A stretch of 64,000 nucleotides of DNA from Candidatus Sulfopaludibacter sp. SbA3. GTDB lineage: Bacteria > Acidobacteriota > Terriglobia > Bryobacterales > Bryobacteraceae. The stretch covers positions 372,001 to 436,000 of the forward strand of contig CAMDCN010000001.1 in assembly GCA_945890485.1 (NCBI GenBank), in the 5' to 3' direction. Under the pieces are notes generated by a model, which saw only the letters and a program-made list of their open reading frames with translations, searched no databases and was not told where the DNA came from. This document shows positions 34,567-42,034 of the stretch, piece by piece. Every line of letters begins with the position of its first letter. The stretch's first letter is position 1. The position numbers and the translations under genes were made by a program.

Positions 34567-35287
34567 TCATCGAAAAGCGGGCGCCGGTGGGATCGCTAAG
34601 AATCGCGAGCCGGCCCACGGTGGGTGCATCAAACGGCGGGACGAAAATGCGGCTCCCCAGCTCTTTCGCCTGTTCGATATGGGTGTCGATATCGTCCGTC
34701 CAGATGTAGAAGCTCCAGAAGGGCGGCAGGTCGCCCCATTCGGCATCCATGGCCAGCAGGCCGCCCCAATCCTTTCCGCCGGCGGAGAAGATCTGATAGA
34801 CGCCCGGGCTGCCGGCATGGGGCTTGGTGGTCCAGCCGAGGAGTTCGGAATAGAACGCAGCGGCGGCTGTGAGGTCGCGGGTGGCGAGTTCCACCCAGAG
34901 CACCGAGTTCAGCGTTTGGATTGCTTCGACTCCGGCAAGACTGAGGGCCTGCCAGAGGACAAATTCAGCCCCTTGCGGGTCAGTCACAATGGCCATCCGG
35001 CCGTAGTCCCCGACGTTGAAGGGCGCGTTCAGGACCTTCCCTCCAAGGCGTTCAACGGAGGTCGCGGCGAGGTCGGCATCTTCTACCGAAAAGAAGATCG
35101 TCCAGCGGGCAGGTTCTTCCGGGGCGACGGTACATGCCGCGGCGACGGACTCTCCATGAAGTTTAAAGACGGTGTAGTCGGGCTGGTCGTCGAGGGCTGA
35201 CCAGCCGAAGAGCTTTGCGTAGAACGCCTTGGCGCGGTCGCGGTCTGGCGTGGCGAGTTCGAACCAGCAGGGGGCTCCGATGGTCAT
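34544..35287 (-). CDS. VOC (glyoxalase/bleomycin-resistance) superfamily protein with two domains
   Basis: This protein of 247 residues contains two tandem VOC modules. The first (about 5-115) has CWFELATPDRDRAKAFYAKLFGW and GRMAIVTDPQGAEFVLWQ. The second (about 130-245) has LWVELATRDLTAAAAFYSELLGW and GRLAILSDPTGARFSMI. The H/E metal ligands of glyoxalases are not all obvious, so it may be a binding protein or a metal-dependent lyase/dioxygenase. It follows the DinB gene with one base between them. The last 23 bases overlap the MFS gene on the other strand. Confidence 0.85.
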   Translation of the reverse strand: MTIGAPCWFELATPDRDRAKAFYAKLFGWSALDDQPDYTVFKLHGESVAAACTVAPEEPARWTIFFSVEDADLAATSVERLGGKVLNAPFNVGDYGRMAIVTDPQGAEFVLWQALSLAGVEAIQTLNSVLWVELATRDLTAAAAFYSELLGWTTKPHAGSPGVYQIFSAGGKDWGGLLAMDAEWGDLPPFWSFYIWTDDIDTHIEQAKELGSRIFVPPFDAPTVGRLAILSDPTGARFSMIMPSPEA

Positions 35288-35288
35288 G

Positions 35289-35786
35289 TTACACCGCCTC
35301 GTCGGCCGTAGGGCCGTAGATGGAAGGAACCGGGATGTCGAGCAGCCGCATGTAGACGGTCAATTGGCCGCGATGGTGAGCGAGATGATTCATTACCATA
35401 CCGCGAAGGACTGCAGCGCGCGGCATGGATAGGAAGACTTTGCCTTCCGGACCTTTGAGGGTCCAGGTTTGCGTCAGTTCCTCGTCGGTAACCTGGGCGA
35501 GCGCCGCGCGGAAGTCTTTGGCGCCGGCGTCGAAAATGGCGATCAGCTCGTCCGTCGTCGCTGGCTTCGGCTGTTCAAAGCCGCCGGAGAGGTCGAGTTC
35601 CGTCGTGTTGATGGTGGTCGCCCCCCATACCGGCATCTGCGCCAAATGCGTGGCGAGTTGCCCGAGCGACATGGATTTGGGGTGCGGTTTGTAGTCCAAT
35701 TGGTCGGCCGGCAAGCGCTCCAAACAGCGGCGGAGCGACTGCGCTTCTGAATCGAATTCAAGGAGAAGAGAAGGCGAAAGTGGCAT
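35289..35786 (-). CDS. DinB-family four-helix metal-binding protein
   Basis: This protein of 165 residues shows the DinB/YfiT pattern. It begins LLLEFDSEAQSLRRCLERLPADQLDYKPHPKSM, where the first metal His is in SLGQLATHLAQMP. The second and third His are in MNHLAHHRGQL, near residues 137-145. Such proteins bind a divalent metal through three His and act as thiol-dependent transferases or in stress responses. The start codon is buried in a 9-base inverted repeat. It is the first gene of a pair with the VOC protein. Confidence 0.85.
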   Translation of the reverse strand: MPLSPSLLLEFDSEAQSLRRCLERLPADQLDYKPHPKSMSLGQLATHLAQMPVWGATTINTTELDLSGGFEQPKPATTDELIAIFDAGAKDFRAALAQVTDEELTQTWTLKGPEGKVFLSMPRAAVLRGMVMNHLAHHRGQLTVYMRLLDIPVPSIYGPTADEAV

Positions 35787-35808
35787 CAGGAAGATTCTGC
35801 CTGATGCC
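35782..35808 (-). promoter_or_regulatory. Inverted repeat enclosing the DinB start codon
   Basis: GGCATCAGG (35782-35790) and CCTGATGCC (35800-35808) form a perfect 9-base-pair stem with a 9-base loop. In the minus-strand mRNA the ATG of the DinB gene lies in the 3' arm. No T-run follows, so it is not a standard terminator of the aldolase operon. Confidence 0.45.
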
Positions 35809-35816
35809 GTTTCCGA

Positions 35817-36599
35817 TTACAAGGGCTCGAGCAGATTTTTTAGTTCCATCACTCCAGCGTTCACCGCATTCCGATAGACGGCGATGTCAGCGCTCCAACT
35901 GAGGATGCGAAAGCCGATGCCGTGCCATTGACGCGCCTGATCCGCATTGCCGGGTTGGATGGCCGCTATCTTGCCGTGCCGGGCCGCAGCAGCGACCACG
36001 GCCGCCAGCGCATCCAGGAACTTCGGATTCTGGAACTCGCCGGGAATGCCCATGGCGCTCGAAAGATCGTAGTGGCCCACCCAGAGGACATCGACGCCGG
36101 GCGTGCTGGCGATCGCATCCAAATTCGACAGACCCGAGGGCGATTCGATCATCGTGATGACGCTCGTGTTCTGATTGGCGCGCTCGAAATAGCTGACCGG
36201 ATCCGGCACCATGTAGTCCGAATGCGCCGTACCCAAGGCGATGCCCCGCTTGCCCATCGGGGCATATTTGCAGGCGTCAACGATGGCCTTGGCCTGCTCG
36301 GCGTTCTCGACATTAGCGACCATGATGCCCAAGGCGCCGGCGTCAAGGGTGCGGGCGCAGAAGTGGTACAAATTCTGCGGAATTCGCACAAAGGGGGCGA
36401 TGTCGGTGGCCTTGAACCACGCGCACAGGTCGGCGATGTGCCCGGTGTCGAAGCCGGTGTGCTCCATGTCGATCATGACGAAATCCACCGGCGTGGTTGC
36501 CAGGATCTTGGCGACGCCGCGCGTGCCGAACTCCATAATCATGGTGCCAACGGCGGAGCCGCGTTCGGCCACAGCCTGTTGCATTCGATTCGGTTTCAT
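35817..36599 (-). CDS. HpcH/HpaI-family class II aldolase
   Basis: This protein of 260 residues has the metal-dependent aldolase barrel signatures VDFVMIDMEHTGFD, APFVRIPQ, ALGIMVANVENAEQAKA, the metal-binding Glu in TMIESPSG, and VGHYDLSSAMG. The family cleaves 4-hydroxy-2-oxo acids to pyruvate and an aldehyde, or runs in reverse. The gene start overlaps the stop of the D-2-hydroxyacid dehydrogenase (ATGA), so the pair may interconvert hydroxy/oxo acids in one pathway, perhaps sugar-acid breakdown (inference). Confidence 0.9.
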   Translation of the reverse strand: MKPNRMQQAVAERGSAVGTMIMEFGTRGVAKILATTPVDFVMIDMEHTGFDTGHIADLCAWFKATDIAPFVRIPQNLYHFCARTLDAGALGIMVANVENAEQAKAIVDACKYAPMGKRGIALGTAHSDYMVPDPVSYFERANQNTSVITMIESPSGLSNLDAIASTPGVDVLWVGHYDLSSAMGIPGEFQNPKFLDALAAVVAAAARHGKIAAIQPGNADQARQWHGIGFRILSWSADIAVYRNAVNAGVMELKNLLEPL

Positions 36600-37624
36600 T
36601 GATACCTCTGCAGTTTGGATTGAAATCCTGGGCGGCTGAGAACCGCCCGATTGACGACTCCGCCCGGCGCGTTGCCGCGCGCGACGGCGAGAATGTTGTC
36701 GCAGGCTTCGAGGCCATTATCACGGGCAATCTCTTCCGTCCACGGCAGGCCATGCGGCGTCACGATCACGTTCTCCATCGCGAAGAGCGGATGATCCGGA
36801 CGGGGCGGTTCCTGCTCGAATACGTCGATGCCAGCGCCGGCGATCCAGCCCTCGCTGAGCGCTTTGACGAGGGCGGTCTCGTCGACGATGGGTCCGCGGG
36901 CGGTATTAATGAAGTTGGCGGTGGGCTTCATCATGCGGAACAGGCGTTCGTTGACGAGGCCGCGCGTGGATTCGTTCAGCAGCGTGTTGACGCAGATGAA
37001 ATCGCTTTCGCGGCAGACGGTTTCGATGTCAACCATTTCGACGCCATCGACGGCATCGACGTACGGATCGTGCGCCAGCAGGCGGGAGAAGCCGAAGGGC
37101 TGAGCGAGGCGGAAGAGTTCGCGGCCGATGTTGCCGCAGCCGATGGAGCCGAGGACCTGGCCGCGCAGATTGCGGCCGAGACGGGGCAGGTCGCCGCGCC
37201 ATTTGCCTTGGCGGGTAATTCGGTCCTGAACCAGCAGGTTCTTGGCGAGGGCGAGGGCGAGGGTCAGGATGGATTCGGCAACCGGCGTCCGGACGGCGTT
37301 GGGGGTGATGGCGAGTACGACGTCGGCGGCGGTGAGCGCCTCGGTATCGATGCGGTCGTAGCCGACGCCCCAGCGGGCCACGATGGCCAGGCGGTCGACT
37401 CCGTGCAGGCTTTCGGCGTCGATCTTCGTCGAGAGCGCGAAGACGGCGTCGTAACGATTCAGGACGTCCGGTGTGGCGTGGTTGCCGGGCATCTCGGGCA
37501 TCGCTTCCCACTCGAGATTCGGCACGTCGAACTTTGCCTGCACTACGTGCTCAAATCGCCCCTTGGCGTCGACATAAAAGTCTGGAGTTACTCCGACACG
37601 GAACGGATGCATCCTGAGAAGCAT
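36596..37624 (-). CDS. D-isomer-specific 2-hydroxyacid dehydrogenase
   Basis: This protein of 342 residues has the NAD-binding glycine motif GCGNIG, the catalytic Arg in NTARGPIVDE, the Glu in GIDVFEQEP and the His in VTPHGLPW. These support NAD(P)H-dependent reduction of 2-oxo acids (phosphoglycerate/glyoxylate dehydrogenase group). The second ATG (residue 5, 37612; MHPFRVGVTPDF) is a likely alternative start because family members begin just there. It is first in a two-gene operon with the aldolase and divergent from the sulfatase. Confidence 0.9.
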   Translation of the reverse strand: MLLRMHPFRVGVTPDFYVDAKGRFEHVVQAKFDVPNLEWEAMPEMPGNHATPDVLNRYDAVFALSTKIDAESLHGVDRLAIVARWGVGYDRIDTEALTAADVVLAITPNAVRTPVAESILTLALALAKNLLVQDRITRQGKWRGDLPRLGRNLRGQVLGSIGCGNIGRELFRLAQPFGFSRLLAHDPYVDAVDGVEMVDIETVCRESDFICVNTLLNESTRGLVNERLFRMMKPTANFINTARGPIVDETALVKALSEGWIAGAGIDVFEQEPPRPDHPLFAMENVIVTPHGLPWTEEIARDNGLEACDNILAVARGNAPGGVVNRAVLSRPGFQSKLQRYQ

Positions 37625-37629
37625 ACAAT
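37624..37629 (+). promoter_or_regulatory. Candidate -10 box for the sulfatase gene
   Basis: TACAAT lies 6 bases before the GTG start at 37636. Such a gap would give a transcript beginning at the start codon. Confidence 0.4.
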
Positions 37630-37635
37630 ATCGGG

Positions 37636-39048
37636 GTGACTCGCCGGATATTCAACGCCTCGCTCGCGGCCACTGCATTCGCCGCGGCTCCCACCAAACC
37701 AAATGTTGTCATTGTGCTTTGTGATGACTTGGGCTACGGGGACGTGGGGGCCTTCTTTCCCGCAGCCAAAGTGGCCACGCCACGGATGGACCGATTGGCT
37801 CGTGAAGGGATGCGGTTTATTGACGCGCACTCGCCGTCGGGCGTTTGTACACCGACGCGGTATGGCCTGTTGACGGGCCGCTACTGCTGGCGGAGCCGGT
37901 TGAAGCAGGGCGTCCTGAACGGCTACTCGCCGGCGCTGATTGAACCGGGCCGCACGACGCTGGCGGCGCTGCTGCTGGCGCAGGGTTACCGGACGGGTGG
38001 CTTCGGCAAATGGCACTTGGGCTTGGGGAATGACGAAAAGGTGGATTACGCGAAACCGTATTCGCAGGGCCCGCAAGAGTATGGCTTCACGGAGTATTTC
38101 GGTATTCCGGCTTCGCTTGATATGCCGCCGTATGTGTTCCTGGAGAATAACCGGGCGCTGGAAGCGCCGACGGCGACGATTGGCGATAACGGCGAAGTGA
38201 AACGGGGGCCGTTCTGGCGCGGGGGGCCGCGGTCGCCGAGCTTCCAGATGGAAGACGTAGTTCCGAAGATTACCGAGCGGGCGGAGCAGTTCCTGCGGAG
38301 CGCGGTGAAATCCACCAAGCCGTTTTTTGCCTATGTTCCCTTGCCGGCGCCACATACGCCGTGGGTGCCGTCTAAGCCGTTTCAAGGGAAGTCAAAGGCA
38401 GGGTTGTACGGAGACTTCGTGAGCGAAGTGGACGCGACGATTGGGCGTATTGCCGATGCGGTGGCGGGAACGAATACGCTGCTGATCGTGACGAGTGACA
38501 ACGGGGCGCCATGGGAGCCTCGCGATGCCAAGGAGGCTGCGGGACATAGTGCCAATGGGACTTGGCGGGGGCAGAAATCCGATATTCAGGAGGGTGGTAA
38601 TCGGGTGCCGTTTATCGCGCACTGGCCGGAGCGGATTGCGGCGAACAGTATTTCGACGCAGTTAGTTTGCCTGACGGATCTGTTCGCGACGGTGGCGGAG
38701 TTGACGGGGGCCAAGCTGGCGGCGGGCGTGGCGGAGGACAGCATTTCGTTCGCGCCGGCGCTGCAGGGGCAGCTCTCGACGAAGATGCGGACGGCGGTGG
38801 TGCATCACGCGGGCAACGGGATGTTCGCCATACGGGATCGCGAGTGGAAGCTGGTTTTGGGTAGGGGGTCGGGCGGGTTCACGTTTCCGGTAAAAGTGGA
38901 GCCGGGGCCGGGTGAGCCGGAGGGGGAGCTGTACCATCTGCTTTCGGATCCGCATGAGGACCATAATTTGTATGCCGAGCAGCCGGCGGTGGTAGCGCGG
39001 TTGAAGGACCAGTTAGCGACATGGCAGCGGCAGGGGCGGAGCCGGTAG
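37636..39048 (+). CDS. Sulfatase (Cys-type, formylglycine-dependent)
   Basis: This protein of 470 residues starts at GTG, with TACAAT six bases before it. The N-terminus MTRRIFNASLAATAFAAA has paired arginines and may be a Tat-type signal. The metal-binding PNVVIVLCDDLGYGD (Asp30, Asp31) is followed by the sulfatase signature CTPTR (Cys71-Arg75), whose Cys becomes formylglycine. GKWHLG and LIVTSDNGAPWE supply further active-site residues. It should hydrolyse sulfate esters, possibly of polysaccharides, in the periplasm. No maturation (FGE/anSME) gene is in the window; the radical SAM protein at 4186 is of a different type. Confidence 0.92.
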   Translation: MTRRIFNASLAATAFAAAPTKPNVVIVLCDDLGYGDVGAFFPAAKVATPRMDRLAREGMRFIDAHSPSGVCTPTRYGLLTGRYCWRSRLKQGVLNGYSPALIEPGRTTLAALLLAQGYRTGGFGKWHLGLGNDEKVDYAKPYSQGPQEYGFTEYFGIPASLDMPPYVFLENNRALEAPTATIGDNGEVKRGPFWRGGPRSPSFQMEDVVPKITERAEQFLRSAVKSTKPFFAYVPLPAPHTPWVPSKPFQGKSKAGLYGDFVSEVDATIGRIADAVAGTNTLLIVTSDNGAPWEPRDAKEAAGHSANGTWRGQKSDIQEGGNRVPFIAHWPERIAANSISTQLVCLTDLFATVAELTGAKLAAGVAEDSISFAPALQGQLSTKMRTAVVHHAGNGMFAIRDREWKLVLGRGSGGFTFPVKVEPGPGEPEGELYHLLSDPHEDHNLYAEQPAVVARLKDQLATWQRQGRSR

Positions 39049-39051
39049 AAT
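39046..39051 (+). promoter_or_regulatory. Candidate -10 box for the Uma2 gene
   Basis: TAGAAT overlaps the sulfatase stop codon and stands 6 bases before the ATG at 39058, with no Shine-Dalgarno. Confidence 0.35.
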
Positions 39052-39057
39052 AAGTTT

Positions 39058-39630
39058 ATGGCTGCTTCCGCAGTACCGCGCTTTACGCACGATGAGTTCC
39101 TTGAGCGAGAGCAGCAGTCTCCGTTTCGGCATGAGTATGTTCGCGGCCGCGTCGAAATGATGGCCGGGGGCAGTGAGCGGCACGCGTTGCTGTGCACTGC
39201 GATTGTCCGCATTCTGGACACCGCGCTGCTGGATCGGGAGTGCCGAGTTTACGGAGACGCGTTTCTGCTGCGGATGGCTGCGGCGGATCTGTCCAGCTAT
39301 CCGGACGCCATGGTGGTCTGCGGCCAACCGAACTTTATCGAGCGGCGTAAGCTCGTCCTCGATAATCCGATTCTGGTGGTCGAGGTTTTGTCTCCTTCAA
39401 CGGAGGAGTACGACCTTGGCGAGAAGCGGCTCGCCTATCAGCAACTGAGTTCGTTGCAGGAGATCCTGTTTATCTCTCAGGACCGGCCTGCGGTTCAATA
39501 CTGGTTCCGCCACGAAGGGGGCTGGGACTCTGTCGTTATCGACGGAATGAGCGCAACGCTTTCGCTGCGTTATTTGGGGATCGATATCGGAGTTGGCGAT
39601 CTGTATCGGCGCGTTAGCTGGGTGGGCTAG
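39058..39630 (+). CDS. Uma2-family (DUF820) restriction-endonuclease-fold protein
   Basis: This protein of 190 residues has the PD-(D/E)xK-like core of Uma2: FTHDEFLERE, YPDAMVVCG, then LVVEVLSPSTEEYDLGEKRLAYQ and QEILFISQDRPAVQYW. These proteins are numerous in cyanobacteria, Planctomycetes and Acidobacteria; they are presumed nucleases, mostly uncharacterised. It is a single gene between the sulfatase and a convergent GNAT gene, overlapping the latter by 4 bases. Confidence 0.88.
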   Translation: MAASAVPRFTHDEFLEREQQSPFRHEYVRGRVEMMAGGSERHALLCTAIVRILDTALLDRECRVYGDAFLLRMAAADLSSYPDAMVVCGQPNFIERRKLVLDNPILVVEVLSPSTEEYDLGEKRLAYQQLSSLQEILFISQDRPAVQYWFRHEGGWDSVVIDGMSATLSLRYLGIDIGVGDLYRRVSWVG

Positions 39631-40070
39631 AGGGCCAACTCCAGAAACAGGGCGCCGGGCACGGGATTGACCGTATAGGGTTCAATGTCCTGGAAGCCCA
39701 TGGCGCGATACATGCCCACGGCGGCGGCCATGCTGGGAAGCGTATCAAGGCGAAGGGAGCGATAGCCCGCCTGCCTTGACGCACTGACAACGGTATCCGC
39801 CAGCGCCTTGCCCAGGCCTCTCCCTTGAAAGCCGGGCCGAACGAACAAGCGTTTCATCTCGCCGATCCCTTCCGCCCATGGACGCAGCGCGACGACGCCG
39901 GCCAGTTCGCCATCCACCTCCGCAAACCAGATGCCGACGTACTTCCCCGGCAGGCTCGCCAGCTCTTCCTCAAAGCTCTGGAAACAGAGGTCGATGCCGA
40001 GGTGTTGCTGATACTCCCGGAAGAGCTGGCGCACGGTCTCCATCTCACCGGCCTTCGCGACGCGGATCAT
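39627..40070 (-). CDS. GNAT-family N-acetyltransferase
   Basis: This protein of 147 residues has the GNAT motif A, MKRLFVRPGFQGRGLGKALAD, for acetyl-CoA binding. Motif B follows (GYRSLRLDTLPSMAAAVGMYRAMGF) and the end reads DIEPYTVNPVPGALFLELAL. The acceptor is unknown. Its start overlaps the stop of the D-aminoacylase gene (ATGA), which may point to amino-acid-type substrates. Confidence 0.9.
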   Translation of the reverse strand: MIRVAKAGEMETVRQLFREYQQHLGIDLCFQSFEEELASLPGKYVGIWFAEVDGELAGVVALRPWAEGIGEMKRLFVRPGFQGRGLGKALADTVVSASRQAGYRSLRLDTLPSMAAAVGMYRAMGFQDIEPYTVNPVPGALFLELAL

Positions 40071-41647
40071 TTCTGGTACCCAGGCCCGTAGAGCGCGCGC
40101 CCGGGACGAGCCGTCAGCATCTTTGAAGCTTCCAGCACCGGCACCCCGTTCACGAGTACGTGAACAAACCCTTCGGCGTACTGATGGGGATTGACGAAAT
40201 CGGCTTTGTCGATGACGCGGGCCGCGTCGAATACAGCCACATCAGCCTTCATCCCAGGACGCAGCAGGCCCCGGTCCATGATGCGAAAACGGCTCGCGGG
40301 CAGGCTGGTCATGCGGCGGATGGCGTCTTCGAGGGTGATGACTTTGCGCTCGCGAACGTACCGCCCCAACACGCGCGCAAACGTCCCATAGTTGCGCGGA
40401 TGCGGCACGTTGACGCCGAAGAATGGAATGCCGCCGTCGCTGGCCACCATCGTGAACGGGTACTTCATAATCCGCTCGATATCCTCTTCGGCGATGGCGT
40501 GATAGACGCAGGAGCAGCCGCCCTTTTCCTGCAGCTCGATAGCGGTCTCGGCGGCGTTGGCGAAGGTGACTTCCCTGCCCCGGGCCCGCGTGACATCGGC
40601 GAGCGTTTTGCCTGCGAGCGTCCGGTCGGACACGCAACTTGCCATCACGACGTTCTTCGGATCGCCGGCGCCGCGGTCGGTCTCGATCGCGGTAGCGATC
40701 TCGGCGCGCATCCGCTCCCGTTGTTGGGGCGCGGCCGCACGTTCCAGGAAAGCTTTTTGCCCGGACTCGAGCGACCACTTTGGGAACAGCGCGGCGAGGC
40801 CGGTGGAAGAGGCCGTATACGGATACTGATCGATCGTCACGTCGATCCCTCGGGCCCGGGCTTCGTCAACGAGGCGCAGCGTCTCCTTGCTCAATCCCCA
40901 ATTGGCGCGGCCGATGACCTTGTGATGGGTGACCTGCACGGGAATCCCGGCCAGTTCGCCGATGCGGATCGTCTCTTTGACGGCGTCGACAATGGCCGCT
41001 GCCTCGCTGCGCATGTGGGAGGTATAGACCCCGCCCATTTCGCCGGCTACCTTCGCGAGCGCTGCTACCTCTTCGGTCGGGGTGAAAGCGCCGGGGATAT
41101 AGAAGAGGCCGGTGGAAAGCCCGAAAGCGCCGTCGCGCATCGACTGCCGGACCATGCCCTCCATGCGGGCCATCTCTTCCGGCGTCGCCTTGCGATCCTT
41201 CAATCCGACCACTTGTTCGCGGACGGTGCCTTGCCCGAGCATCAACCCGAAGTTGGTCGTCGCCGGCACCTTAGAGAAGCGATCGAGAAAAGGCTTGATG
41301 GGGTAAGGGGAACTGCCATCCGGACCTTCGATGATCGTGGTGACGCCCTGACGGATCTGGTTCTCCGCCGTCGGTACTTCGAAGATGCCTCGCCGGCCGT
41401 GGGAGTGGGTGTCGATGAAGCCGGGCGTGACGATCAGACCTTTGGCGGAGAGGGTCTTTTTGCCCAGCTTGCGGGTAGGGGGACCCACATAAACAACCGT
41501 ATCGCCCACGATGCCAATGTCGCCGAGGAACCACGGGTTACCGCCACCGTCGACGATGCGGCCACCTGTAATCAGAATGTCAAAATCGGGAGATTGGGAG
41601 AGTGCGGGAAGAGCGGAGAGGAGAACGAACCAACCGAGGCGAAGCAT
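40067..41647 (-). CDS. Exported D-aminoacylase / N-acyl-D-amino-acid deacylase
   Basis: This protein has 526 residues from the ATG at 41647 (an ATG six codons earlier exists). The chosen start gives the signal MLRLGWFVLLSALPALSQ directly and has TACACT six bases upstream. Amidohydrolase motifs are GFIDTHSHG (first metal His pair), YTSHMRSE, QVTHHKVIG and the catalytic Asp in VASDGGIPF. The family removes acyl groups from D-amino acids or dipeptides. It is coupled to the downstream GNAT. A role in recycling D-amino-acid-containing peptides is an inference. Confidence 0.88.
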   Translation of the reverse strand: MLRLGWFVLLSALPALSQSPDFDILITGGRIVDGGGNPWFLGDIGIVGDTVVYVGPPTRKLGKKTLSAKGLIVTPGFIDTHSHGRRGIFEVPTAENQIRQGVTTIIEGPDGSSPYPIKPFLDRFSKVPATTNFGLMLGQGTVREQVVGLKDRKATPEEMARMEGMVRQSMRDGAFGLSTGLFYIPGAFTPTEEVAALAKVAGEMGGVYTSHMRSEAAAIVDAVKETIRIGELAGIPVQVTHHKVIGRANWGLSKETLRLVDEARARGIDVTIDQYPYTASSTGLAALFPKWSLESGQKAFLERAAAPQQRERMRAEIATAIETDRGAGDPKNVVMASCVSDRTLAGKTLADVTRARGREVTFANAAETAIELQEKGGCSCVYHAIAEEDIERIMKYPFTMVASDGGIPFFGVNVPHPRNYGTFARVLGRYVRERKVITLEDAIRRMTSLPASRFRIMDRGLLRPGMKADVAVFDAARVIDKADFVNPHQYAEGFVHVLVNGVPVLEASKMLTARPGRALYGPGYQK

Positions 41648-41653
41648 CTCCAC

Positions 41654-41659
41654 AGTGTA
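41654..41659 (-). promoter_or_regulatory. Candidate -10 box for the D-aminoacylase gene
   Basis: TACACT on the minus strand lies 6 bases before the ATG at 41647 and supports that start over the upstream ATG, which would lie above the transcription start. Confidence 0.4.
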
Positions 41660-41720
41660 AGCCACTCCGACTCAAATGCCGTTTTAGGCGGGCGTTGGCG
41701 GCCACACTGTAGCCATTGGG

Positions 41721-41855
41721 CTACGCTACTGTATCGGGTTGACTCGTTTCATTGAGCCCTTCGATCTGTCCCGCAGCTTGCGCCGGGGTAGACGAAAGCA
41801 TCGAGAAAAACAGGCCCAAAATCAAAAACCCGCCGATAATTGCTGCGACCATCAT
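41721..41855 (-). CDS. Small single-span membrane or secreted protein (44 aa)
   Basis: This 44-codon frame reads MMVAAIIGGFLILGLFF, then SMLSSTPAQA and a polar tail ending DTVA. A near-perfect Shine-Dalgarno AAGGAGG (41867-41861) lies 5 bases before the first ATG and 8 before the second, the strongest in the window. The hydrophobic run (about 3-20) can span the membrane. A TPAQA-like site could also be cut as a signal peptide. A possible promoter (TTTACG, 16 bases, TAAGAT) lies at 41910-41883. It sits alone in the 387-base gap between the D-aminoacylase and larA starts. I do not recognise a family. Confidence 0.6.
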   Translation of the reverse strand: MMVAAIIGGFLILGLFFSMLSSTPAQAAGQIEGLNETSQPDTVA

Positions 41856-41882
41856 AACTCCCTCCTTGCCACTTAGAGTGCA

Positions 41883-41910
41883 ATCTTACTGCCAATCGTT
41901 ACAGCGTAAA
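41883..41910 (-). promoter_or_regulatory. Possible promoter of the 44-residue protein
   Basis: On the minus strand TTTACG (41910-41905), a 16-base spacer and TAAGAT (41888-41883) precede the Shine-Dalgarno by about 16 bases. Confidence 0.3.
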
Positions 41911-42021
41911 TTTCCACTCTTGCGGGTCATTGTTGGTTTCAAGCCCCGCTACTATATGAACGCGGAGAAACGCCAAAAGGATGCTCAAATTTGGTAAATA
42001 TTTTGGCGCGGCCCTGTGGGT

Positions 42022-42027
42022 TATCGT
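42022..42027 (+). promoter_or_regulatory. Candidate -10 box for the larA-like gene
   Basis: TATCGT lies 7 bases before the ATG at 42035 and favours that start over the ATG at 41981. Confidence 0.3.
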
Positions 42028-42034
42028 AGAACTC

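Noticed and set aside
41709-41724. Short perfect hairpin GTAGCC-ATTG-GGCTAC as a terminator
   Set aside because: Only 6 base pairs with no T-run on either strand; it overlaps the stop codon of the small gene.
40160-41755. A 531-codon plus-strand frame opposite the D-aminoacylase
   Set aside because: The minus-strand gene carries all amidohydrolase motifs; the opposite frame has none.
41752-41997. An 81-codon plus-strand frame in the gap before larA
   Set aside because: It has no ribosome binding site or recognisable features, and it lies opposite the 44-codon gene with a strong Shine-Dalgarno.
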